From Rubinisphaera margarita (GTDB lineage: Bacteria > Planctomycetota > Planctomycetia > Planctomycetales > Planctomycetaceae), in NCBI RefSeq assembly GCF_022267515.1, contig NZ_JAKFGB010000009.1, positions 620,001 to 684,000 of the forward strand: 64,000 nt of DNA, written 5' to 3'. The first letter of the stretch is position 1; every line of letters starts with the position of its first letter. The notes below the pieces were generated by a model. It was not told the DNA's origin, ran no database searches, and saw nothing but the letters and a program-made list of their open reading frames with translations. Both the position numbers and the translations under genes were made by a program. Positions 35,521 through 44,480 of this stretch are shown one piece after another.

Positions 35521-36390
35521 ATGTTCCGAAAACGTGTTCTCGCCAGTGTCTCGGCTGTTGTTGCTCTCGTGTTCGCTGCCGGGCTCGGACGGGCCGGTGA
35601 CCAGATCCCTGAGGAGGTTCTCGAAGCCGCCGAGGTGCTCAAGCAGGCTCTGCAGGATCGTTCTCTGAAGAAATCTTCGACAATGGAGGACTGGAAGGAG
35701 GTTGCCCATCGGGCTGGCGAGATGTTGCCCGAGGACCATTACGGCGTCGCCATGCTGCGGGAGGCGGTTGAGCGGGCACAGCAACAGTCCACGGAAAGTG
35801 AGATGATCGAGCGAATGCGGCGGGAGCTGGAGTGGGCTCGCGAATCGCTGACGTTCGTCCCTGTGGTCGAAGGCGAGCTGCCGCAGGGCTTCCCTGAGAT
35901 CACGCCGGTGAATGTCATCGAAGTGAAAACTTATCCTGGCTACCGAATTGCCAAAGCTGGTATGACCAATGGCCAGGACGGCACCTTCATGAGGCTTTTC
36001 GGCCACATCAAGCGGAACGAAATCGCGATGACGGTACCGGTTGAGATCAATTACGAGTCGACCGGGCCGGACGCGGATCAGGAATCAATGGCCTTCCTTT
36101 ATCGAAAGCCGGAGATGGGCAGCACGGGAGCCGACCCCGCCGACGAGCGCGTGGAAGTGGTCGACGTGCCGGCCGGGAAGTTTGTGTCGATCGGCTGCCG
36201 GGGCACAGCCGGACGTAGCGAACTTGACTTCGCGGTCAAGCGGCTGGAGGAATGGCTGGAGACGCAAGGTGCGGAATATGAAGCAACTGGAGCGATGCGC
36301 ACGATGGCTTACAACAGTCCATTCGTGTTGCCGTTCAACCGCTACTTTGAAGTCCAGATCCCTGTGAGACAGGTCGATAACGAAAGATGA
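35521..36390 (+). CDS. SOUL heme-binding family protein, secreted
   Basis: A 289-residue protein with a signal peptide (about 1-25), a helical N-terminal part (to about 115) and a SOUL domain: VIEVKTYPGYRIAKAG, MRLFGHIKRNEIAMTVPVEINY, MAFLYRKPEMG and ATGAMRTMAYNSPFVLPFNRYFEV. SOUL proteins bind heme or tetrapyrroles. ATG 35521 follows GGAGAAGG. It lies 84 bases after the DUF1499 gene and could share a transcript. Why it is exported is unknown. Confidence 0.88.
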   Translation: MFRKRVLASVSAVVALVFAAGLGRAGDQIPEEVLEAAEVLKQALQDRSLKKSSTMEDWKEVAHRAGEMLPEDHYGVAMLREAVERAQQQSTESEMIERMRRELEWARESLTFVPVVEGELPQGFPEITPVNVIEVKTYPGYRIAKAGMTNGQDGTFMRLFGHIKRNEIAMTVPVEINYESTGPDADQESMAFLYRKPEMGSTGADPADERVEVVDVPAGKFVSIGCRGTAGRSELDFAVKRLEEWLETQGAEYEATGAMRTMAYNSPFVLPFNRYFEVQIPVRQVDNER

Positions 36391-36648
36391 GCCATTCGGC
36401 TGCAGCGGCGACTCGAGCCGCGTCTCCAGGAAGGGAACTGATAAGACCAGTCCAGCGAAATAATCGGTGCCGGGTGAATTGCGAGTTCTTTTTGCTTGTA
36501 CATTTGGGTACGCAGATTTAGATTCAGTAAGTATCAAAAAATCGAATCATTCTGATTCTTTGGCGCGAATCGATTTTCACCTGTCGGTGTTTAAACGGGA
36601 CACGAAGCGTCTTCGGTCCGTTTCATATCCTTTCTGGAGTGTGGTTCC

Positions 36649-37746
36649 ATGGAATCGCGTTTTGCTCTGTTTTCGCGTCGTCATCCAACTTTCCGTTCCG
36701 CGTTCACTCTGATTGAGTTGCTCGTTGTCATCGCGATCATCGCGATTCTGGTCGCCCTGCTGCTGCCGGCCGTCCAGCAGGCCCGGGAAGCGGCCCGCCG
36801 TTCAAGCTGTAAAAACAATCTGAAGCAGATTGGTGTGGCTCTCCACAATTATCACGACACCCACTCGGTTTTTCCTCCGGGTCAGCTGCGCGGCTATCGA
36901 TCCACTCCGACCGCCGGCGAGTACGGCAACGGGGCTGCCTGGAGCGCGATGCTGCTCCCCTTCCTGGAGCAGGGCACGATCTACGACGCCATGAACTGGC
37001 AGATCGGACTGTTTGAAGGAACGAACAAGACCCTGATCAACTCCCTGGCTCCCGTTCCGGTCTTCCTCTGCCCCAGCGATTCTGAGCGTCCGGTTAAAGG
37101 CTCGATCCATGCCAGTACGGCGACCAATTACGTTTCATCAGCTCCACGAATGAGCTATTTCGGTAGCTCGGGATCATTCAACAACTGGAGCGACAGTACG
37201 AGCACAAAACTGTCTGGTGGTTTCTTTACGATCGATCCGGCTCCCGCTTCCAACATGGCCTCGATTAAAGACGGAACCTCGAACACAATCGCCGTCGGCG
37301 AAGCTTCGGGATCAGTCTGGACGGGCGGCTCGTTCCTCGGCGTTCAGAACGGCACGCAGACAATCGGTGGCAGCGATAATGCCTGCTGTCAGGACTGGTT
37401 CCTGAAGATCGCCCTCTATCCAATCACCAATAAGGGGCCCGTGTCGACCTACGCATCGTGGCGTTTCGGGAGTGAGCACGATGGCGGTGCCCAGTTTGTG
37501 ATGGCGGATGGTTCAGTTCGCTTTATCTCCGAGAACATTAATCACGTTCTTGAGAAGACCAACAACGATACGTCAACGGTAAAGCACGAAGCGATTCACG
37601 GCAGCGGCTGCCTCTGGCGGGCTGAGGCCAATTCGTGTGCGACGACACCTGGCGACTTTGATAACAAACCTGGCCTGGCCAATCACTTCGGTGTCTGGCA
37701 GCGGCTGCATCACAAGCGGGATGGTCTCGTAATCGGCGAATTTTAA
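36649..37746 (+). CDS. DUF1559 protein, array member 1
   Basis: A 365-residue planctomycete-specific protein. A basic leader then FTLIELLVVIAIIAILVALLLPAVQQAREAA is a type IV pilin-like N-terminal helix with a prepilin-peptidase site before FTLIE. The DUF1559 domain follows, with LHNYHDTHSVFPPGQ, the central DGTSNTIAVGEASG and the H-x9-DG motif HDGGAQFVMADG near the C-terminus, ending LVIGEF. The proteins are thought to be exported pseudopilin-like surface proteins; their function is unknown. First of five tandem copies; its leader is longer than that of the others. A terminator lies about 100 bases downstream. Confidence 0.95.
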   Translation: MESRFALFSRRHPTFRSAFTLIELLVVIAIIAILVALLLPAVQQAREAARRSSCKNNLKQIGVALHNYHDTHSVFPPGQLRGYRSTPTAGEYGNGAAWSAMLLPFLEQGTIYDAMNWQIGLFEGTNKTLINSLAPVPVFLCPSDSERPVKGSIHASTATNYVSSAPRMSYFGSSGSFNNWSDSTSTKLSGGFFTIDPAPASNMASIKDGTSNTIAVGEASGSVWTGGSFLGVQNGTQTIGGSDNACCQDWFLKIALYPITNKGPVSTYASWRFGSEHDGGAQFVMADGSVRFISENINHVLEKTNNDTSTVKHEAIHGSGCLWRAEANSCATTPGDFDNKPGLANHFGVWQRLHHKRDGLVIGEF

Positions 37747-37843
37747 CGACAAGATTCAACGCGGACTGCTTTCAGGTCTCACCGATTCAGGTGGCATCCG
37801 GTTCGCGGCTCAATGGAATCATGACTTGGTCTGACGTTAACTC

Positions 37844-37892
37844 AAGACGGTCATCCGCACGACATGTCGTGGCCGATGACCGTCTTTCCTTT
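37844..37892 (+). terminator. Terminator after DUF1559 gene 1
   Basis: Outer stem AAGACGGTCATC (37844-37855) / GATGACCGTCTT (37875-37886), with an inner palindrome CACGACATGTCGTG, followed by TTTCCTTTCTTT. The rest of the spacer up to the next gene (about 350 bases) shows no coding frame. Confidence 0.85.
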
Positions 37893-38244
37893 CTTTCCTG
37901 TTCATCGATCTGATCGTTCGCTCTCCGGGCAAGCGATCTTTTTTCGTTTCTGGCGGCGTGATTTCTCGCGTAGCCTTGCCCGATTCGGGCTTTGGAAATG
38001 TTCAACCTGTTTTCCTTCGAATGTGACTGCGCGAAAGAGAATTTCTCGCGTCTCTCACGCTTTCTGCTCTGGAACCTTCATAACCCGTAACAGCGCTTCT
38101 TCCCGTTCTCAGTTAAAGGAGATGCCATCGATCCATGCCAGGGCTGTTAGCCCGCCACCAGAACGCCCGGTCTGAGTGCGTTCTGTGTAACGAAAACCTG
38201 TCAGACGCAACAGTTTTATCGAATACATCTTGAAAGGGGCCCTC

Positions 38245-39303
38245 ATGGTCACCAAACGTTGCGCATTTACATTGATCGAACTTCTCGTCGTCATCGCGAT
38301 CATCGCCATTCTGGTTGCACTGCTTCTGCCCGCCGTTCAGCAGGCCCGGGAGGCGGCTCGTCGAAGCGCCTGTAAGAATAATCTGAAGCAGTTCGGCCTC
38401 GCCCTGCACAACTACCACGACACGCACTCAGTCTTTCCACCCGGACAAATTCGCGGCCGAAATTCGTCTGTTAACTTGGAGTACGGTAACGGATTCAGTT
38501 GGGGATCGATGCTTCTGCCTTATCTCGAGCAGGGTGCGATTTACGATCAGTTAAATTTCGAAATCGGCGTCTTTGAAGGAGCTAACAAGACATTGATTCA
38601 GAGTCTGGGGCCGATCGATGTAGCGCTTTGTCCAAGCGATACGGAGCGACCTCGACTGCGCAACATCCATGCTTCCACGACACCAAATTACGTATCATCG
38701 TTGCCGAATTTGAGCTATTTCGGGAGCTCGGGAGCATTCAACAACTGGAGTGACAGTACCAGTACTAAGCTCTCCGGGGGCTTCTTCACGATTGATCCGG
38801 CTGCGCCATCAACCATGGCATCCATTAAGGACGGCACTTCGAACACCATCGCCATCGGCGAAGCTTCCGGGGCGGTTTGGGGCGGAGGTTCATTCCTGGG
38901 AGTTCAGCACAATACCCAGACGATTCCGGGTGCGGATGTTGCGTGCTGCCAAGACTGGTTCCTGATTTACGCTCTGTACCCAATCACGAATCAGGCTCCG
39001 GCTCCATACGGAGCGAGCATTCGTTTCGGGAGCGAGCATGACGGAGGCGCTCAATTCCTGATGGCTGACGGCGGCGTTCGTTTCATCTCCGAGAACATCG
39101 ATCACATTCTCGAGAAAACCGATCTGGACGCGAACCACAAAGCTGCCAACGGAGCCGGTTGCCTCTGGCGGACTGACAGTAACCAGTCCTGCGGTTCCGG
39201 GGGTACCGGACAGTTCGATAACAAAGCGGCTCTGTCGAGTCTGATGGGAGTCTGGCAACGGCTGCATCATAAACGGGATGGACTCGTGATCGGCGAATTC
39301 TAA
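38245..39303 (+). CDS. DUF1559 protein, array member 2
   Basis: A 352-residue paralogue of its neighbours: short leader (MVTKRCA), pilin-like helix FTLIELLVV, YHDTHSVFPPGQ, DGTSNTIAIGEASG and H-x9-DG as HDGGAQFLMADG. ATG 38245 follows AAAGGGG at 5 bases; the TTG at 38230 lies within that region. It is closest to member 3, sharing SYFGSSGAFNNWSDST, and to member 1. Confidence 0.95.
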   Translation: MVTKRCAFTLIELLVVIAIIAILVALLLPAVQQAREAARRSACKNNLKQFGLALHNYHDTHSVFPPGQIRGRNSSVNLEYGNGFSWGSMLLPYLEQGAIYDQLNFEIGVFEGANKTLIQSLGPIDVALCPSDTERPRLRNIHASTTPNYVSSLPNLSYFGSSGAFNNWSDSTSTKLSGGFFTIDPAAPSTMASIKDGTSNTIAIGEASGAVWGGGSFLGVQHNTQTIPGADVACCQDWFLIYALYPITNQAPAPYGASIRFGSEHDGGAQFLMADGGVRFISENIDHILEKTDLDANHKAANGAGCLWRTDSNQSCGSGGTGQFDNKAALSSLMGVWQRLHHKRDGLVIGEF

Positions 39304-39403
39304 ACCCGATCAAGCATCCCTTCGAAAACTGTTATTTCTTGTTTTCTGAATCCGCAAGCACAGAAGGAGGAAAGAGCACAACGGGTTTTCTGGCCACGGG
39401 CCG

Positions 39404-39447
39404 GCGTGCAGAGCTGACTGAACGACAGTCGGCTCCGCACGCGTTTT
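39404..39447 (+). terminator. Terminator after DUF1559 gene 2
   Basis: Stem GCGTGC.GAGC.GACTG / CAGTC.GCTC.GCACGC with loop AACGA and then GTTTTC, 100 bases past the stop. Confidence 0.75.
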
Positions 39448-39502
39448 CATTCATGTCGAACATCGCCACATATTTTCTGTTCATATCACGAAAGACACGA
39501 AC

Positions 39503-40558
<1,056 letters not shown>

Positions 40559-40608
40559 CCGCTTATCGACAGCTGCCCTGGGTACGGGACACGACACCGA
40601 AATCTCTC

Positions 40609-40653
40609 TGAGAATGGGCGACTTCTGCATTGCGGAGGTCGCCCATTTCTCAT
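40609..40653 (+). terminator. Terminator after DUF1559 gene 3
   Basis: Stem AATGGGCGACTTC (40613-40625) / GAGGTCGCCCATT (40635-40647) with loop TGCATTGCG and TTTCTCATT after it. The same layout, with loop TGCATTCC, recurs after member 4, showing a duplicated terminator unit. Confidence 0.8.
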
Positions 40654-40822
40654 TCCTGGCAACCGAAGTCCGGGGCCAGTTCCAGTTCGGCGCGTGACCG
40701 AAAAGCTGATCGATCCGTCGCCGCAAAGTCAGGTCCGGGCAGTATCTACGTGGGCGACCACGAAGGGATGAAGGGAGCTTGTGGACAGGTCGAAAATCTT
40801 TTTCGGCGGGGTCACAAATTCC

Positions 40823-40852
40823 TTGACAGAATGAATTGGCCACGGTGATAAT
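40823..40852 (+). promoter_or_regulatory. Sigma70-like promoter of DUF1559 gene 4
   Basis: TTGACA (40823-40828), 18-base spacer, GATAAT (40847-40852) preceded by GT. The same promoter with matching spacer sequence is found before gene 5, which supports it strongly. The 5' untranslated leader would be about 80 bases. Confidence 0.8.
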
Positions 40853-40871
40853 CTGCATCGTTGATCGTTTG

Positions 40872-40910
40872 TGATTCCCTGCGATCGATTTCCCTTTCCC
40901 CTCGGAATCA
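40872..40910 (+). other. Conserved leader hairpin of DUF1559 gene 4
   Basis: TGATTCC (40872-40878) pairs with GGAATCA (40904-40910) around a pyrimidine-rich loop containing GATCGATT. The same arms and spacing occur at 42249-42287 although the loop has diverged, which suggests selection on the RNA structure or recent duplication. Confidence 0.5.
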
Positions 40911-40938
40911 TTCTTCCTTTTCTTGTCAGGATCTATCG

Positions 40939-41994
40939 ATGAAACGCCGTGGTTTTACCCTGATTGAGTTGCTCGTCGTGATCGCGATCATTGCGATCCT
41001 CGTCGCACTGCTGCTGCCGGCCGTTCAGCAGGCCCGTGAGGCGGCACGTCGTTCGAGTTGTAAGAACAACCTGAAACAGCTGGGACTGGCTCTGCACAAC
41101 TACCATGACACCCATTCTGTCTTTCCTCCGGGACAGATTCGGGGATATCGTCCCCTGGCGAGTCCGGCCTATGAAGAGCATGGCAACGGGTTCAGCTGGG
41201 GAGCCATGCTGCTTCCGTTCCTGGAAGAGTCCGCCGTCTACGATGGACTTGATGCTGGACAGGGCATCTTTCTCGGCACCAATAAGACGTTCGTTCAGAA
41301 TCTCAGTTTCTTCGACTTCGCGATTTGTCCCAGCGACGTCGATCGTCCCCGGTTGCGGGCTGCGAATACGTCGGGACAACCCGGTTATATGACGTCGCTT
41401 CCGAACACGAGTTACTTCGCTTCGACCGGTGCGTTCAACTACGCCGACAGTTCGAACGTGAAGTATTCGGGTGGAGTCTTTACGACCGATCCCGCCCCGG
41501 CTTCGACGATGGCGACTGTAAAGGATGGGACGTCGAACACGATTGCCATCGGAGAGAAGTGTGGTTCGGTCTGGGGGGGAGGATCGTTCCTCGGTTACAA
41601 CCACTCGAGCATTGCCAAAGGGGGACAGGACTTCTGCAATGGTCCCGACTGGTATCTGGGCTATGCACGTTTTCCGCTGACGAACCAGTTCAACTCGACG
41701 CTGTATGCGGCCAGCACCCGATACGGTAGCGAACACGACGGCGGCGCGCAGTTTGTGATGGCGGATGGCTCCGTGAGATTCATCTCGGAAAACATTAACC
41801 ACACTCTCGAGACCGAAGGTCACGCGACTGAAACAGCCGCCCGTGGAGCCGGTTGTCTCTGGACGAATAACCCGGGGGGATGTGCAGACGGGACCGGCGG
41901 CGCCTGGAACAATAAGACCGCCCTGGCGGGCTTTATGGGCATCTGGCAGCGTCTCCACCATAAGAATGATGGACTGACCATCGGCGAGTTCTAA
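40939..41994 (+). CDS. DUF1559 protein, array member 4
   Basis: A 351-residue paralogue starting MKRRG then FTLIELLVV, YHDTHSVFPPGQIRGY, DGTSNTIAIGEKCGS and HDGGAQFVMADG (H-x9-DG), ending LTIGEF. ATG 40939 has AGGA upstream. Its promoter, leader and first 70 residues are nearly identical to those of member 5, so the two come from a duplication that included the upstream region. Confidence 0.95.
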   Translation: MKRRGFTLIELLVVIAIIAILVALLLPAVQQAREAARRSSCKNNLKQLGLALHNYHDTHSVFPPGQIRGYRPLASPAYEEHGNGFSWGAMLLPFLEESAVYDGLDAGQGIFLGTNKTFVQNLSFFDFAICPSDVDRPRLRAANTSGQPGYMTSLPNTSYFASTGAFNYADSSNVKYSGGVFTTDPAPASTMATVKDGTSNTIAIGEKCGSVWGGGSFLGYNHSSIAKGGQDFCNGPDWYLGYARFPLTNQFNSTLYAASTRYGSEHDGGAQFVMADGSVRFISENINHTLETEGHATETAARGAGCLWTNNPGGCADGTGGAWNNKTALAGFMGIWQRLHHKNDGLTIGEF

Positions 41995-42060
41995 AGGGAA
42001 GTGCTCGACGCCCTGAGCAGGATGTCCCGCACAGGACGCTGAAGCGATCCCTTTTTGATA

Positions 42061-42097
42061 AAGAGCGACTTCTGCATTCCGGAAGTCGCTCTTTTGT
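42061..42097 (+). terminator. Terminator after DUF1559 gene 4
   Basis: Perfect 12-base stem AAGAGCGACTTC (42061-42072) / GAAGTCGCTCTT (42082-42093), loop TGCATTCCG, then TTTTG. Confidence 0.88.
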
Positions 42098-42199
42098 CAT
42101 TTCTGGCGATTGGATGTCAGGATCCGACTGGGCGACCATGCTGGAGGGGACGGTTTTCCGGGCTGGTCAAAATTCTTTGTCTGCGAGGAGGCAAATTTC

Positions 42200-42229
42200 T
42201 TGACATTATGATTTGGCCGTGGTGATAAT
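42200..42229 (+). promoter_or_regulatory. Sigma70-like promoter of DUF1559 gene 5
   Basis: TTGACA (42200-42205), 18-base spacer, GATAAT (42224-42229), with TTTGGCCGTGGT conserved from the gene 4 promoter spacer. Confidence 0.8.
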
Positions 42230-42248
42230 CCGCATCGTAGATCGGTCT

Positions 42249-42287
42249 TGATTCCGCCCGATCGATTGTCATTTCCCCCCGGAATCA
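42249..42287 (+). other. Conserved leader hairpin of DUF1559 gene 5
   Basis: TGATTCC (42249-42255) and GGAATCA (42281-42287) repeat the arms of the gene 4 leader at the same distance from promoter and start codon. Confidence 0.5.
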
Positions 42288-42315
42288 TCCTCCCTTTTCT
42301 CGCCAGGACGTATCG

Positions 42316-43377
42316 ATGAAACGCCGCGGTTTTACCCTGATTGAGCTGCTTGTTGTGATTGCAATCATTGCGATCCTTGTTGCATTGCTGCTGCCGGCCG
42401 TCCAGCAGGCCCGGGAGGCGGCACGTCGCTCGAGTTGTAAGAACAACCTGAAACAGCTGGGACTGGCTCTGCACAACTACCACGACACGCATTCTGTGTT
42501 CCCCCCGGGACAGATTCGCGGCTTCTTCGATGTGCCGAACTCGACGACCGACCAGGAATTCGGCAACGGCTTCAGCTGGGGCGCGATGCTGCTTCCGTTC
42601 ATGGAGCAGGGGCCGACCTACGATCAGCTCGATTTCTCGCTCGGCGTGTTCCAGGGAAACAACAAGACCGTCATCCAGAATTTGATCTCTCCTCCAGTTG
42701 TTATCTGCCCCAGCGATTCCGATCGTAGCCCGCGTCGTGCCTTTCACACCAACGGCAACCTGAACTACATGTCGTCGGTGCCGAGCACGAGCTACTATGG
42801 GTCGACCGGACCGTTCAACTGGAGTGATGGCACGAACATGCGGACCTCGGGCGGATTCTTCACCATCGATCCCGCGCCCGCTTCGACAATGGCCTCGATC
42901 AAAGACGGAACGTCCAACACGATCGCTGTGGGTGAGAAAGCTGGTTCCGTCTGGAACGGCGGTTCGTTCCTGGGAGCAAACAGTTCTGCTCAGGTCCAGG
43001 GTGGTTCGGACTTCGCGAGCAGCCAGGATCATTACCTGAACTACGCCCGCTATCCGATTCAGAACACCCCGGTCTCCGTTTACACCAACATCCGGTTCGG
43101 CAGCGAGCATGATGGCGGCGCTCAGTTCCTGATGGCGGATGGTTCCGTCCGGTTCATCTCCGAGAACATCGAGCACATTCTGGAAAAGACCGGCGCCGAC
43201 ACCTCCGTCCCGCCGCACAACGCCGCGCTCAAAGCAGGCTGCCTGTTCCGCAACGAAGCCAATTCGTGCGGCGACAGCCCGGGATTCTTCTCGAACAAAA
43301 CGGCTCTGGCTGGCGTGATGGGGCTCTGGCAGCGACTTCACCACAAGAATGACGGCCTCGTCATCGGCGAGTTCTAG
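42316..43377 (+). CDS. DUF1559 protein, array member 5
   Basis: A 353-residue paralogue starting MKRRG-FTLIELLVV, with YHDTHSVFPPGQIRGF, DGTSNTIAVGEKAGS and HDGGAQFLMADG (H-x9-DG), ending LVIGEF. ATG 42316 follows AGGA at 8 bases. It is the last of the array and has its own terminator. Confidence 0.95.
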   Translation: MKRRGFTLIELLVVIAIIAILVALLLPAVQQAREAARRSSCKNNLKQLGLALHNYHDTHSVFPPGQIRGFFDVPNSTTDQEFGNGFSWGAMLLPFMEQGPTYDQLDFSLGVFQGNNKTVIQNLISPPVVICPSDSDRSPRRAFHTNGNLNYMSSVPSTSYYGSTGPFNWSDGTNMRTSGGFFTIDPAPASTMASIKDGTSNTIAVGEKAGSVWNGGSFLGANSSAQVQGGSDFASSQDHYLNYARYPIQNTPVSVYTNIRFGSEHDGGAQFLMADGSVRFISENIEHILEKTGADTSVPPHNAALKAGCLFRNEANSCGDSPGFFSNKTALAGVMGLWQRLHHKNDGLVIGEF

Positions 43378-43440
43378 ACCGGAATCCCTCCTCTCGGGGG
43401 AGCAGTTCTAAGTTCCGCCCGTGCGTCCACTTCCGACAAA

Positions 43441-43470
43441 AAAAGCCCGTTGCACCGGCAGCGGGCTTTT
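43441..43470 (+). terminator. Strong terminator after DUF1559 gene 5
   Basis: Stem AAAAGCCCGTTGC (43441-43453) / GCAGCGGGCTTTT (43458-43470) with loop ACCG; the T-run is part of the descending arm. Confidence 0.9.
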
Positions 43471-43629
43471 CTATTGATTCCGCCCTGCTTTTTCAGTCGA
43501 TACGATGCGAAGAGGCACCCGCTGCGCCAGCAATTCGTCCGCGTCGTTCGTAGCAGGTGTATTCGCCCGCCTGATAGTGCCGGCGAACCACACTACCGAT
43601 GAAGCCTCCCGCCCTCGGATCGGGTCTGC

Positions 43630-44388
43630 ATGATTAAGGTCAATCACCTCTCCAAGCATTTCGAAGACCTCCGCAAAGGGCGGGTGTACGCGCTGGAGGA
43701 TGTCTCGTTCGAAGTCCGCCCCGGCGAAATTTACGGTCTGCTGGGCCCCAATGGAGCCGGGAAGACGACCTGTCTGCGGATTCTCAGCACGGTCCTGAAA
43801 CCTTCGGCTGGGGAGGCGATTGTGGCCGGGTTCGATGTCGCCCATCATCCGGCCGAAGTCCGTCAGAACATTGGGTTTATGTCGGGTAATACCGGCATTT
43901 ACGACCGCATGACCGGCTGGGAGCTGGTGGAGTATTTCGGCCGCCTTTATGGTCTGCCGGAAGATCTGCTCCAGCATCGGCTTCACGAAGTCTTCCAGAC
44001 TTTGAAGATGGAAGACGTTCGGGACGTCCTCGGATCGAAGATGTCGACGGGAATGAAACAGAAGGTGTCGATTGCCCGGACGATTGTACACGATCCGCCG
44101 GTGCTGATTTTCGACGAGCCAACGTCAGGACTTGATGTGCTGGTGGCGCGGGCTCTGCTCGAAGCCATCGATGCCCTCCGGTCCAAGGGGAAATCGATCA
44201 TCTTTTCAACGCATATCATGCGGGAAGTCGAAAAACTGTGTGATCGCGTGGCCATCATTCATAAAGGACAGATTCTGGCGTCGGGAACGATCGAAGAGCT
44301 CTCGACTCGATACGACGAGCCGGAAATGGAAGAGCTGTTCTTCGATCTGATTCGGCAGGCGGATCAGGACGCCTTGGAACTCGAATAG
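43630..44388 (+). CDS. ABC transporter ATP-binding protein (NatA-like)
   Basis: A 252-residue cytoplasmic ATPase subunit: Walker A GPNGAGKTT (39-47), signature STGMKQK (139-145), Walker B VLIFDEP (158-164) and switch His195. The overall sequence is close to sodium-extruding NatA-type ATPases. It drives the ABC-2 permease encoded 92 bases downstream. The signature differs from LSGGQ, as is common in this subfamily. Confidence 0.93.
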   Translation: MIKVNHLSKHFEDLRKGRVYALEDVSFEVRPGEIYGLLGPNGAGKTTCLRILSTVLKPSAGEAIVAGFDVAHHPAEVRQNIGFMSGNTGIYDRMTGWELVEYFGRLYGLPEDLLQHRLHEVFQTLKMEDVRDVLGSKMSTGMKQKVSIARTIVHDPPVLIFDEPTSGLDVLVARALLEAIDALRSKGKSIIFSTHIMREVEKLCDRVAIIHKGQILASGTIEELSTRYDEPEMEELFFDLIRQADQDALELE

Positions 44389-44480
44389 CGAGCTGACATT
44401 TTTCGCGGGTCGGGCATCGATTACAATGAGAGCTCCGGCAACAGGCACAGGACCAGGGACGAGACGGGTACGGGAACCGG

